From positions 62,001 through 126,000 of the forward strand of contig JADKCK010000001.1 of the NCBI GenBank assembly GCA_016718845.1: 64,000 nucleotides of DNA, given 5' to 3'. The notes below the pieces were generated by a model, which ran no database searches, had not been told where the DNA came from, and saw only the letters and a program-made list of their open reading frames with translations. How positions within the stretch are numbered: the stretch's first letter is position 1; every line of letters starts with the position of its first letter. A program made the translations under genes and the position numbers. Source of the DNA: Sphingobacteriales bacterium (GTDB taxonomy: Bacteria; Bacteroidota; Bacteroidia; Chitinophagales; UBA2359). Of the stretch, positions 27,475-35,062 are shown piece after piece.

Positions 27475-27552
27475 GGGGGTGCCCGCAACTGTGAAAAAAG
27501 GTGGAAAGCTAATAATCACCCCCAAAAAAGACATTTACCGCGTTAAGCGGGG
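27475..27552 (+). repeat. Interspersed two-hairpin repeat, copy D
   Basis: This 78-bp copy has GGGGGTGCCC ... ATCACCCCC, spacer AAAAAAGACATTTA, then CCGC-GTTAA-GCGG and GGC. It lies between the rhodanese and ABC ATPase genes. The interior is nearly identical to copy C. Confidence 0.85.
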
Positions 27553-27638
27553 CGGGTGCAAGTGGGGTTTAGTACTGGCTGATGTTTTGCATTGTACACA
27601 GCAATTAGGTTATGTTGGTGTAAAATTAATGGGTTATA

Positions 27639-28538
27639 TTAATTGTTAACTTGTTGCACAAATATTTCGTGTAGCGAGGGTAGTATTTCGTTGAAGGATA
27701 TAATGGATACTTCTTTTGATAATAAATAGGATAAGGTGTTGTTAGGTTGTGTATTGGTGTTTAGGGCAATGGTTAATACATTGTTTTGGTTTTCGATGAT
27801 GTTAAATGGGGCATCGGGCAGGTTGGGTAGTGTGTGTGTGTAACCTACGGCAAATAAGTTTTTTTTGAATTGTTGTTTAATGTCGGCAACATTGCCATTT
27901 AGCACTACACGTCCTTTGTTAACAAGTGCAATTTGTTCGCAAATTTGCTCTACCTGCTCCATGCGGTGTGTTGAGAAAATGATGGTTGAGCCGCGTTGTC
28001 GCAGAGCAAAAATTTCGTCTTGTATAATATTGGCATTTATGGGGTCTAAGCCCGAGAAAGGTTCGTCGAGAATAATTAGTTTAGGTTCGTGAACGACGGC
28101 GGCAATAAATTGTATTTTTTGCTGCATTCCTTTCGATAGTTCTTCTATTGGGCGGTTTTTCCAGTCGGTGATAGCCAATTTATCTAACCAAAAATCTACT
28201 TTTATTTGGGCTTCTTTTGCCGAAAAGCCTTTTAGCCGAGCTAAATACAAAAGGTGTTCGCCAACTTTCATTTTTTTGTACAAGCCGCGTTCTTCGGGCA
28301 TATAGCCTATATAAAGGCTGCGGTTGGTATTTGGCGGAATGTTGTGCAGCTCAATTGTGCCTGAGTCTTGATACAAAATGGTGGTTATCATGCGTATCAA
28401 TGTTGTTTTGCCAGCTCCGTTTGGACCCAGCAAGCCAAAAATACAACCTTCGGGTATGTTAAGCGAAATATGGTCGACGGCTAAGGTGCTTTCGTATTGT
28501 TTTACTACTTGGTTAATGCTTAAAAGGGGTGTGCTCAT
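27639..28538 (-). CDS. ABC transporter ATP-binding protein
   Basis: This is a 299-residue ABC ATPase of the type that energises two-gene exporters (CcmA/NatA-like). Walker A is GLLGPNGAGKTTLIRM, the Q-loop is GYMPEERGLYKKM, the signature is ELSKGMQQKIQ, Walker B is LIILDEPFSGLDP, and the switch is FSTHRM. The last 80 residues form a DUF4162-like tail. The EERGLYKKM form is typical of Na+ or drug exporter ATPases. No permease gene is adjacent: the next genes are a rhodanese and an unknown protein. Its membrane partner must lie elsewhere, so substrate is unknown. Confidence 0.93.
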   Translation of the reverse strand: MSTPLLSINQVVKQYESTLAVDHISLNIPEGCIFGLLGPNGAGKTTLIRMITTILYQDSGTIELHNIPPNTNRSLYIGYMPEERGLYKKMKVGEHLLYLARLKGFSAKEAQIKVDFWLDKLAITDWKNRPIEELSKGMQQKIQFIAAVVHEPKLIILDEPFSGLDPINANIIQDEIFALRQRGSTIIFSTHRMEQVEQICEQIALVNKGRVVLNGNVADIKQQFKKNLFAVGYTHTLPNLPDAPFNIIENQNNVLTIALNTNTQPNNTLSYLLSKEVSIISFNEILPSLHEIFVQQVNN

Positions 28539-28669
28539 TTGGGTTATTGGAGTGATTATTTTTTTTGTAAAGTGCCTTAATATTTGGGGCTTGGAGTAAG
28601 TGTGTTACCACAATGGTTTGGCTAATAAGAGGCATTGTTGATTACTATAAAAGTAGGGTTTTAAATAAA

Positions 28670-28707
28670 AAAAGCTGTTGGAAGTAAATTTTACTCCAAC
28701 AGCTTTT
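28670..28707. terminator. Rho-independent terminator-like hairpin
   Basis: AAAAGCTGTTGGA / TCCAACAGCTTTT, with extra pairing GTAAA/TTTAC inside, is flanked by A and T tracts. It lies in the 414-bp gap between the ABC ATPase and the unknown gene at 28953, both on the minus strand. The rest of that gap holds nothing recognised. Confidence 0.7.
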
Positions 28708-28952
28708 AATGTTTGTTAAACTGCTGTTGCTTTTAGCAACAAAAGTACAACAAGGCAACAAATAATTACGCTATTTTGCAAAAACACGTAGTATTTTTGT
28801 TTTATTTAGTTTTAAATATTGGGTATATTTGATGCCTTTGGAGGAGCTAAAAACCGTGTTTTGTTCGCTCCTCCTTATCTCATGGCATCATCATATTGTT
28901 ATGTATACAACTATTTGTTTGTTTAAAATGCAGTTGTATTATAAGGTGTTTT

Positions 28953-29732
28953 TTATTGTTTAAACTCGTTGACCGAAAAAAACACTTTATTAGCCCCCGT
29001 ACATTGTTGTTGGTGTAGGTATTGTTGAATAGGCAGTGGCACATCTTGGTTAAGGCATTGTATAAAAGCTTCTTCCGATTCCATTTTTTGTATAACTACC
29101 CGTCCGCTAATGGGTTTGCTATCGCGTTGTCTCACGCTGCTGTAAACACCTACTAAAAAACTAAGTTTTTGCGGTTCATAATTTGCGGTGTGCAAAATAA
29201 GCAACGATGGTTGGCTGTTGTTATTGCTGTTGTGTATTTGCACAAATAAATTATGCCCTATTTGGCTAATTTTGGCTGGTGGCAACCGATGAACAAGTTG
29301 TTTTTCGAGGTTATAGAAAAACAATTCGGCTTGTTTATAATCGGGCGAGACAACCCATTTGGACTGCATTACTTGTTCGTAGACACTACTGTAATAATAA
29401 TACAGGTATATAAAAGTAGTTGGTGCTGTATTGATTTGTGGTGCAATAAGCGGAATAAATGTAAAATAGGCGGTGTTGTTTTGAAAGCCAATTTGTACAT
29501 CTATTTGATAATGTTGTGTAATAGCATTAATATTAGCAAGTGCCGCAACTTGGTTGTAGCTTTTGCCGTTGTACGACATGGCGTTTCGCATTTTGCTAAG
29601 AGCCTTAAGTTGTAGTTGTTGTTCAACCATTCGGGCGGCTATGCCATGTTCGTTGTTTAAATGTAGCAGTAGTTCGTGCAGTAATTGTCTTAGCAAAGGG
29701 GTTGCTAATTGGTCTAAATTGTTGTTTTTCAT
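28953..29732 (-). CDS. Protein of unknown function
   Basis: This is a soluble-looking protein of about 259 residues with no signal peptide or membrane helix. I choose the start at 29732 (MKNNNLDQLATPLLRQLLHE), since the 23 residues before it look like untranslated leader. The N-terminus is helical and Leu-rich (LLRQLLHELLLHLNNEHGIA). The centre is a beta-rich region with YLYYYYSSVYEQVMQSKWVV, and the C-terminus includes KVFFSVNEFKQ. No family or catalytic motif is recognised. TACCTTTG at 29735-29742 is very close to this start and could only serve a later one. Confidence 0.5.
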   Translation of the reverse strand: MKNNNLDQLATPLLRQLLHELLLHLNNEHGIAARMVEQQLQLKALSKMRNAMSYNGKSYNQVAALANINAITQHYQIDVQIGFQNNTAYFTFIPLIAPQINTAPTTFIYLYYYYSSVYEQVMQSKWVVSPDYKQAELFFYNLEKQLVHRLPPAKISQIGHNLFVQIHNSNNNSQPSLLILHTANYEPQKLSFLVGVYSSVRQRDSKPISGRVVIQKMESEEAFIQCLNQDVPLPIQQYLHQQQCTGANKVFFSVNEFKQ

Positions 29733-29921
29733 TGCAAAGGTAAGTAGTGTTGCGTTATAAAACTGGAAATTTTCTGAAAAATACAACGATTTCTGAAACA
29801 CTAAAAGTTTTCAGCTTTTTTCTTGTTCAAAAACCTAAAAAAAAGTTTTTTTAGCTACTAAAACGTTATTTTGGAGGGATAAAAAGGCAAATAGTGGAGA
29901 TATGGGCAGTTACTACAAATA

Positions 29922-29960
29922 AAAAACTCATCTGACATTGTACAGATGAGTTTTTATTTT
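29922..29960. terminator. Terminator-like hairpin in the gap before tRNA-Ser(UGA)
   Basis: AAAACTCATCTG / CAGATGAGTTTT with an 8-nt loop is followed by TATTTT. It lies between two minus-strand genes. The remainder of 29733-30081 holds nothing else recognised. Confidence 0.65.
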
Positions 29961-30081
29961 ATGGTAGTTTTAGTTGTTTAGGTATCTTGTTTTGATACCG
30001 ACATAAAGTAATTACCTATGCCTTAGTAAGGTAAGCGCAAGTACTAATTAACGGTATAATACTACCTAGATAATACACAAA

Positions 30082-30110
30082 AAAGCCTCGAAAAATCGAG
30101 GCTTTCCTTT
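30082..30110 (-). terminator. Terminator of tRNA-Ser(UGA)
   Basis: AAAGCCTCGA / TCGAGGCTTT with a 4-nt loop and a T tract on the minus strand, 12 bp beyond the tRNA 3' end. Confidence 0.8.
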
Positions 30111-30117
30111 AACACTG

Positions 30118-30202
30118 CGGAGGCTGAGGGATTCGAACCCCCGGTACCTTTCGGTACAACGGTTTTCAAGACCGCCGCATTCGACCACTCTGCCAAACCT
30201 CC
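30118..30202 (-). tRNA. tRNA-Ser (anticodon UGA)
   Basis: The 85-nt minus-strand sequence folds as a complete class II tRNA. The acceptor GGAGGTT/AGCCTCC is complete (one G-U), with discriminator G. The anticodon loop is CTTGAAA (anticodon TGA), the variable arm GTACCGAAAGGTAC is long, and the T arm is GGGGG-TTCGAAT-CCCTC. No CCA is encoded. It is a good reference for the two-base deficit in the other serine tRNA of this window. Confidence 0.93.
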
Positions 30203-30206
30203 GCCG

Positions 30207-30214
30207 CAAAGGTA
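30207..30214 (-). promoter_or_regulatory. -7 element of tRNA-Ser(UGA)
   Basis: The minus strand reads TACCTTTG, 4 bp before the tRNA 5' end, matching TAnnTTTG. No good -33 match. Confidence 0.5.
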
Positions 30215-30444
30215 CGACGACTTTTTTGAAAAGTAGTACACTTCTTGTAAATTTTTTTTTTTATCATCAGATTTATTTAAAAAAAAGTAAGCAGTTAGTA
30301 TTACAAACTTGATGCCTAACACGAAATTTTAAAGGTAAAGTCACATTTTTTTTTCGTTTTTTTTCGTTTTTTTTGAAACAAGCCATTTTTGTAACCGTAT
30401 AAGTAGGTGTTACAACCAATGAATACTTCCAAACCATACAAATT

Positions 30445-31032
30445 ATGTTTCAACGATATTTTACACTTATAATAATTGCAATTTTATTTAACCAATCACT
30501 ATTTGCCGATTGCAACTTATCCGCTCGGTTTAATTACAAAACAAATAGTTTATTAGTTACTTTTGCAAATAGTACAGTGGGTAATTACAATCAATTAACA
30601 TGGAACTTTGGAGACGGAACTACCAGCCAAGAAGCCAACCCAATACATACTTATACCAGTGCAGGTACTTATCAATTTTCGCTAACAGCTACTACCCCCG
30701 ATGGTTGCCAATCGACTACTACTGCTAAGGTTTATGTGTTTAACAATAAAAAAACAACAAAACAAGCTGCATTACTTACTCAGGTTACAAGTTATCCTAA
30801 CCCAATTATCGAAACCTGCCAACTTAGCTTTACCAGCCAAACAGCTACACCAGCCACTATTACCATCAACGACCTTAACGGCAAAGTAGTATCCACCATT
30901 ATCAACAACCAAACACTTACCATAGGCAATAATACTTTTACTATTTCTCGCAACAATTTACCTTCGGGCATGTACTTTGTAAATATTGTTGGTCAAAACC
31001 AAGTAATTACCCATAAAATTGAAATGCTATGA
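30445..31032 (+). CDS. Secreted PKD-domain protein with T9SS C-terminal sorting domain
   Basis: This 195-residue protein has a signal peptide of about 22 residues (MFQRYFTLIIIAILFNQSLF-A). One PKD module follows (about 30-110), with the typical TWNFGDGTTSQEANPIHTYT and GTYQFSLTATTPDGC. A C-terminal type A sorting domain covers about 117-195 (SYPNPIIETCQLSF, LNGKVVSTI, NNLPSGMYFVNIVGQNQVIT). The layout predicts export by the Sec system, then transport across the outer membrane by T9SS with surface attachment or release. It is very short for this class, with only one domain. A bidirectional terminator follows. Confidence 0.88.
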   Translation: MFQRYFTLIIIAILFNQSLFADCNLSARFNYKTNSLLVTFANSTVGNYNQLTWNFGDGTTSQEANPIHTYTSAGTYQFSLTATTPDGCQSTTTAKVYVFNNKKTTKQAALLTQVTSYPNPIIETCQLSFTSQTATPATITINDLNGKVVSTIINNQTLTIGNNTFTISRNNLPSGMYFVNIVGQNQVITHKIEML

Positions 31033-31054
31033 AACACAACAAAGTACAAAAGCT

Positions 31055-31097
31055 AAAAAGCAGTCTTTCCGTTAATGGAAAGACTGCTTTTTTAGTT
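31055..31097. terminator. Bidirectional terminator
   Basis: A 15-bp perfect stem AAAAGCAGTCTTTCC / GGAAAGACTGCTTTT with a 6-nt loop lies between the converging PKD and TPR genes. Confidence 0.88.
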
Positions 31098-32209
31098 TAT
31101 TTTGTATCGGTTACTATTTTAGTACTTGTCGAGCGCCCAAATCTATTTTGCGCATTAATGGTTAGCGGTTGTTTAGTTATCCATTGTATAAAGGCACCAA
31201 ATTTGTTTTTGTTGGCAGATAGCCACTCGTTAAACTGTATTTTGTTGCCTTCGCGCAAAAGCCAATAATTATAGGCTTCAAAATGCCCTGCGGTTATTAG
31301 TTGGTTATGCCAGCTAAACAATACGTTATCAAAACGTTTATCCATGTTTTGTTTTTGCCAATGTTCGGCAAATTGTAATCTAAACAAATGTACGGCTGCC
31401 AAACTATTGTTGGTGTATGTTTGCTTGCTTATTAGTTGCTGTGCTATTATTTCGAAGGCAGTAAATAGCGGAATATCGGGTGTGCTTATATCTTCGAGCA
31501 AACTATTTTTGTAGCCTGTTTTGCTAAACATATACAAGCGGTTGGCGTTGGTTTGCAACGATTGTTGGTAAGTATTGGCAAGTAAAGTGCTTATATCAAG
31601 TGTGCGGTGTGTGTTGGGTTCAAGGTTAATAAACAGTTCGGCATACATAATGCCCCACATTCGCTCGCTCGAGTTGCAATACAATTTGGCTAACCAATAG
31701 TAGTTGCTGGCATATTTGGGGGCGTTATCAACACCTTGTTCCCAGTAGTCTACGGCTTTGTCGTTGTTGCCTTGTTTGTAATACATACCGCCAAGTTCGT
31801 TATACAACTCGCCTGCCTCGGCAAATTTTGCTAAACCTTGTGTGTATGTATTAATTGCTTTATCGGGCTTGCCCCCTAAGTCGTAGGCATTGCCTAATAA
31901 GCGGTAGTAATTTGCATTAATTAAACTGGCGTGTTTATTAATTGTTTTTTTTAGTATCTCAATGCTTTTTTCGTACTGTTTTAGCTCGTAATGGCAATAT
32001 GCCAACTCGTAGCTATACAATGGTTGTTGAGTATTGGCTTTTGCGGCTTTTTCCCAGTAAACAATAGCTTGTGTATAATTGGCAGATGAATCGCTCATTA
32101 ATTTGAGCGCTTCGTTTACAAATTTGGTTTCGGGTGTTTGTTGTTCGGGTGTTTGTGCCCAAAGGCACAAACTTAAAAAGGGCGTTATAAAGCAGTTTAT
32201 CCACAACAC
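31097..32209 (-). CDS. Exported TPR-repeat protein
   Basis: The frame is open to 32371, but that would overlap the next gene by 122 bp. I prefer GTG at 32209, giving a signal peptide (VLWINCFITPFLSLCLWAQ) and 370 residues. Several tetratricopeptide units follow: ALKLMSDSSANYTQAIVYWE, YSYELAYCHYELKQYEKSIE, YRLLGNAYDLGGKPDKAINT, LYNELGGMYYKQGNNDKAVD and NYYWLAKLYCNSSERMWGIM. TPR arrays bind protein partners; the partner is unknown. The C-terminal 130 residues are helical without a known domain. It is probably co-transcribed with the upstream gene. Confidence 0.72.
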   Translation of the reverse strand: MLWINCFITPFLSLCLWAQTPEQQTPETKFVNEALKLMSDSSANYTQAIVYWEKAAKANTQQPLYSYELAYCHYELKQYEKSIEILKKTINKHASLINANYYRLLGNAYDLGGKPDKAINTYTQGLAKFAEAGELYNELGGMYYKQGNNDKAVDYWEQGVDNAPKYASNYYWLAKLYCNSSERMWGIMYAELFINLEPNTHRTLDISTLLANTYQQSLQTNANRLYMFSKTGYKNSLLEDISTPDIPLFTAFEIIAQQLISKQTYTNNSLAAVHLFRLQFAEHWQKQNMDKRFDNVLFSWHNQLITAGHFEAYNYWLLREGNKIQFNEWLSANKNKFGAFIQWITKQPLTINAQNRFGRSTSTKIVTDTK

Positions 32210-32249
32210 TTGCCTTTGCCACTTGGTTAAATAATGGCTATTTTTATTT

Positions 32250-32774
32250 TTATTTGTTGTTATTAAGCCAAAATACAATGCGTTGTAGTTGCGTCCATTG
32301 GTCGCCCGAGTAGTAGTAGGCGGGGTACGATTGGTTATTAACCCTGTCATAAAAATAGTATTTGTATCCACAATACGATAAATCTTGTTTGCTTTGAGTA
32401 CCTTCGTTAGTTACTTTTTTTCGCCCAAAATAAGGTTCGCGGCGTAGTAAGTAGCGGTACTTTTGTTTATCTGCAAAACGCTCGTCTAGTTTGCTCAACA
32501 TAGCTAGCTCGTAGCTATACTTGTAGTTTTTTAAAATAGAGCCTAATTTTTGGTTGTATTCTTCCAATTTTGCGTTGGTGTTTTCCAAAAATTCATCTTT
32601 CATATCTTCGTAATCTTCGTCTACGCCAGTCAACGTATTATTTGGGTCGTAGTATTTAAACTCTTCGATTAATAAGGTGCTTGTACGCACATCTTTGGGT
32701 ATCCACGAGTTTTGTGCCCTTACTGTAATAGCAGAAAAACAGGTTAGCGCAATTAAAAAAAGTAGCTGTTTCAT
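32250..32774 (-). CDS. Exported protein of unknown function
   Basis: I start at 32774 (MKQLLFLIALTCFSAITVRA-Q), which creates a clean signal peptide of about 20 residues; the longer frame adds 34 odd residues. The mature 154 residues are charged and Tyr-rich (SYELAMLSKLDERFADKQKY, YYFYDRVNNQSYPAYYYSGD) with no recognised family. It lies 40 bp upstream of the TPR gene on the same strand, so the two likely form an operon with a periplasmic role. Confidence 0.6.
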   Translation of the reverse strand: MKQLLFLIALTCFSAITVRAQNSWIPKDVRTSTLLIEEFKYYDPNNTLTGVDEDYEDMKDEFLENTNAKLEEYNQKLGSILKNYKYSYELAMLSKLDERFADKQKYRYLLRREPYFGRKKVTNEGTQSKQDLSYCGYKYYFYDRVNNQSYPAYYYSGDQWTQLQRIVFWLNNNK

Positions 32775-33150
32775 AGTTCGGCTTGTTGATAAAAAAATGA
32801 GTGAACGATAGTGTAAAAAAATAGTGCATGTTTTAGGTGTTTTGATGTTATCTTTACAAAAGGGTTTAAACCACAACGATTATTTTTGGACAAATACGCC
32901 ACTTTTTTTGCGAAACAAGACATTAACGCTGCTAATGCCTAAAAAATTGTTTTTTGTGCCGCAAAAATAACATGTTTTGATGCAATAATTATCGTTAAAC
33001 AACAAAATATTGTTTTTGATGCCTTTTTGATGGGATATAAACGCTAAAAAAAACAAAAATTGACCAATTTAAACAATAGCGTCTAACAAAGATACGACAT
33101 CAGGCAAACAAGTAATAATGTACATTTTTTGATACTATATAAATAAAAAT
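32775..33150. other. Intergenic region between divergent genes
   Basis: 376 AT-rich bp. The minus strand reads TATCTTTG at 33087-33094 (a -7 match) but more than 300 bp from the nearest minus-strand start. No gene, repeat or clear hairpin is seen. Confidence 0.35.
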
Positions 33151-34284
33151 ATGGCTACACCTACCTTATCAGTCCGGTCACTCGATATCAATTCATCGAA
33201 AGACGTTGACCGCTTTATCAAATTTGCTTGGCAAATCTACAAAAACAACCCATATTGGGTGCCGCCTTTGTTAATGGACATCAAAAAAACCATTAACCCC
33301 AAAAATCCATTTTTTGAATTTGCACAAATGCAGCTATTTGTAGCCGAACAAGATGGCAAAATTGTAGGACGCATAGCCGCCATAAAAAACGATGCCCACA
33401 ACCGAATCCACAACGAAAACGCAGGGCATTTTGGCTTTTTTGAATGCCCCGACGACCAAACAATTGCCAACACCTTATTTGATACCGCCACCGACTGGTG
33501 CCGAAAACAAGGTTTAAACTATATTATAGGTCCAGCTAATCCGTCAATTAACCACGAGTACGGCTTGTTGGTCAATGCCTTCGACGACTCGCCACGCCTT
33601 ATGATGTCGTACAATCCACCGTACTACAAAAAACTGATAGAAAACTACGGATTTACTTGTATAAAAGGACTCAACGCCTATAAACTCGACCAAGATACGG
33701 TTTTATCTAACCCCAAACTATTGCGTATATCGCAACTTGCCCGCGAGCGTACCAAAGTAAAAATACGCAGCATCAACATGAAAAACCTAAAGCAAGAAGT
33801 TGCCTTAGTAAAAAGCTTGTTTAATGCCGCCTGGGAAAAAAACTGGGGAGCTATACCCATGACCGATCGCGAAATTGACGACCTTGCCCAAGCCCTAAAA
33901 GATATTGCCGACCCCGACCTAATTATATTTGCCGAAATTGACGATAAAACCGTAGGCTTTGCCTTAGCCATGCGCGACTATAACTACATTTTTAAACAAA
34001 TGAACGGGCGGTTATTTCCGTTTAATTTTTTAAAACTATTTACCCAAAAAAACAAAATTGAGTGGGTACGTATACTGTTGTTGGGTTTGTTGCCCGATTA
34101 TCGCCGTACCGGACTCGATGCCGTATTGTACCACGAAATAGCCATAAGGGCACGTAAGTTTGGTATTAAATATGGCGAGGCAAGCTGGATTTTGGAAGAC
34201 AACCTACCCATGGTGCGCGCCGCCGAAGATGTAATGACCGGCGAATGTTATAAGCGATACGAGGTTTTTGGAAAAAATATTTAG
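33151..34284 (+). CDS. GNAT-like acyltransferase family protein (YghO-like)
   Basis: This 377-residue cytosolic protein has an N-terminal module RFIKFAWQIYKNNPYWVPPL and FFEFAQMQLFVAEQDGKIVG-RIAAI. A second half contains IIGPANPSINHEYGLLV and MMSYNPPYYKKLIENYGFTC. The last part holds a GNAT-like core: FAEIDDKTVGFALAMRDYNY and LLGLLPDYRRTGLDAVLYHE. That combination is typical of the conserved double-GNAT proteins often labelled YghO. The substrate is unknown. It is 114 bp upstream of frr on the same strand. Confidence 0.7.
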   Translation: MATPTLSVRSLDINSSKDVDRFIKFAWQIYKNNPYWVPPLLMDIKKTINPKNPFFEFAQMQLFVAEQDGKIVGRIAAIKNDAHNRIHNENAGHFGFFECPDDQTIANTLFDTATDWCRKQGLNYIIGPANPSINHEYGLLVNAFDDSPRLMMSYNPPYYKKLIENYGFTCIKGLNAYKLDQDTVLSNPKLLRISQLARERTKVKIRSINMKNLKQEVALVKSLFNAAWEKNWGAIPMTDREIDDLAQALKDIADPDLIIFAEIDDKTVGFALAMRDYNYIFKQMNGRLFPFNFLKLFTQKNKIEWVRILLLGLLPDYRRTGLDAVLYHEIAIRARKFGIKYGEASWILEDNLPMVRAAEDVMTGECYKRYEVFGKNI

Positions 34285-34346
34285 CCAAAGTACTTAACTT
34301 TAGGTAAATTATCGGGTCTAATGGCTGCAGATGTCTATTTTTTTTG

Positions 34347-34354
34347 TACTTTTG
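34347..34354 (+). promoter_or_regulatory. -7 element for frr
   Basis: TACTTTTG matches TAnnTTTG, 43 bp before the chosen frr start, in the gap after the GNAT-like gene. No convincing -33 element. Confidence 0.4.
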
Positions 34355-34397
34355 CGCCTCAAACTTAACTTTAAACAAAAATTTCATCTCCAATTTT

Positions 34398-34961
34398 ATG
34401 ATAGAAGACGCTAATATGGAAATAGAGGTGGCAGAAGAGCACATGGACGCCGCCATCGAACATCTAGACAAAGAACTAGGCTCTATCAGAGCAGGCAAAG
34501 CCAGTGCCACCATGTTAAGCAACGTATACGTTGATTATTATGGCACAAGCACACCAATTGCTCAAATAGGCAACATCAACACCCCCGACGGTCGTACTAT
34601 TACCATACAACCCTGGGAAAAAAACATGATACAGCCCATCGAAAAAGCACTTTTGGCGGCTAACTTAGGCATGACACCTAATAACGATGGCATAACTATC
34701 CGCCTAAACATACCCGCCCTTACCGAAGAGCGCCGCAAAGAATTGGTAAAACAAGTAAAAGCAGCCGGCGAACATGCCAAAATAGCCATTCGTAATGTGC
34801 GCCAACAGACAAAGGATAAAATCAAAAAAATGCTCAAAACAGGTTTGTCCGAAGACCAAGAAAAAGACTGCGAAGCACGCCTACAAACACTAACCAACAA
34901 TTACATAGCACAAGCCGATAAAGTTATTGCTGCCAAAGACAAAGAAATCATGTCTATCTAA
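34398..34961 (+). CDS. frr: Ribosome recycling factor
   Basis: This factor, with EF-G, splits post-termination ribosomes. I use the ATG at 34398 (MIEDANMEIEVAEEHMDAAI), which gives 187 residues, the family length; the longer frame starts at a non-ATG codon. Diagnostic parts are ELGSIRAGKASATML, QIGNINTPDGRTITIQPWEK, NDGITIRLNIPALTEERRKE-LVKQVK and the closing coiled coil RNVRQQTKDKIKKMLKTG. pyrH is usual upstream, but here a GNAT-like gene is present. A terminator follows. Confidence 0.96.
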   Translation: MIEDANMEIEVAEEHMDAAIEHLDKELGSIRAGKASATMLSNVYVDYYGTSTPIAQIGNINTPDGRTITIQPWEKNMIQPIEKALLAANLGMTPNNDGITIRLNIPALTEERRKELVKQVKAAGEHAKIAIRNVRQQTKDKIKKMLKTGLSEDQEKDCEARLQTLTNNYIAQADKVIAAKDKEIMSI

Positions 34962-34990
34962 GCCAATAACTGCTTACCTCTCCAAAAACA

Positions 34991-35030
34991 AAACGTTCTG
35001 TATAGTTTTTAGCTATACAGAACGTTTTTT
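34991..35030. terminator. Bidirectional terminator between frr and adhesin 1
   Basis: The 15-bp stem AAACGTTCTGTATAG / CTATACAGAACGTTT is followed by T6. An identical stem occurs at 40996-41032 behind adhesin 2, part of a longer duplicated 3' end. Confidence 0.88.
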
Positions 35031-35062
35031 GTTAACCTTATCTTCAAAAATCTATTTGATAC

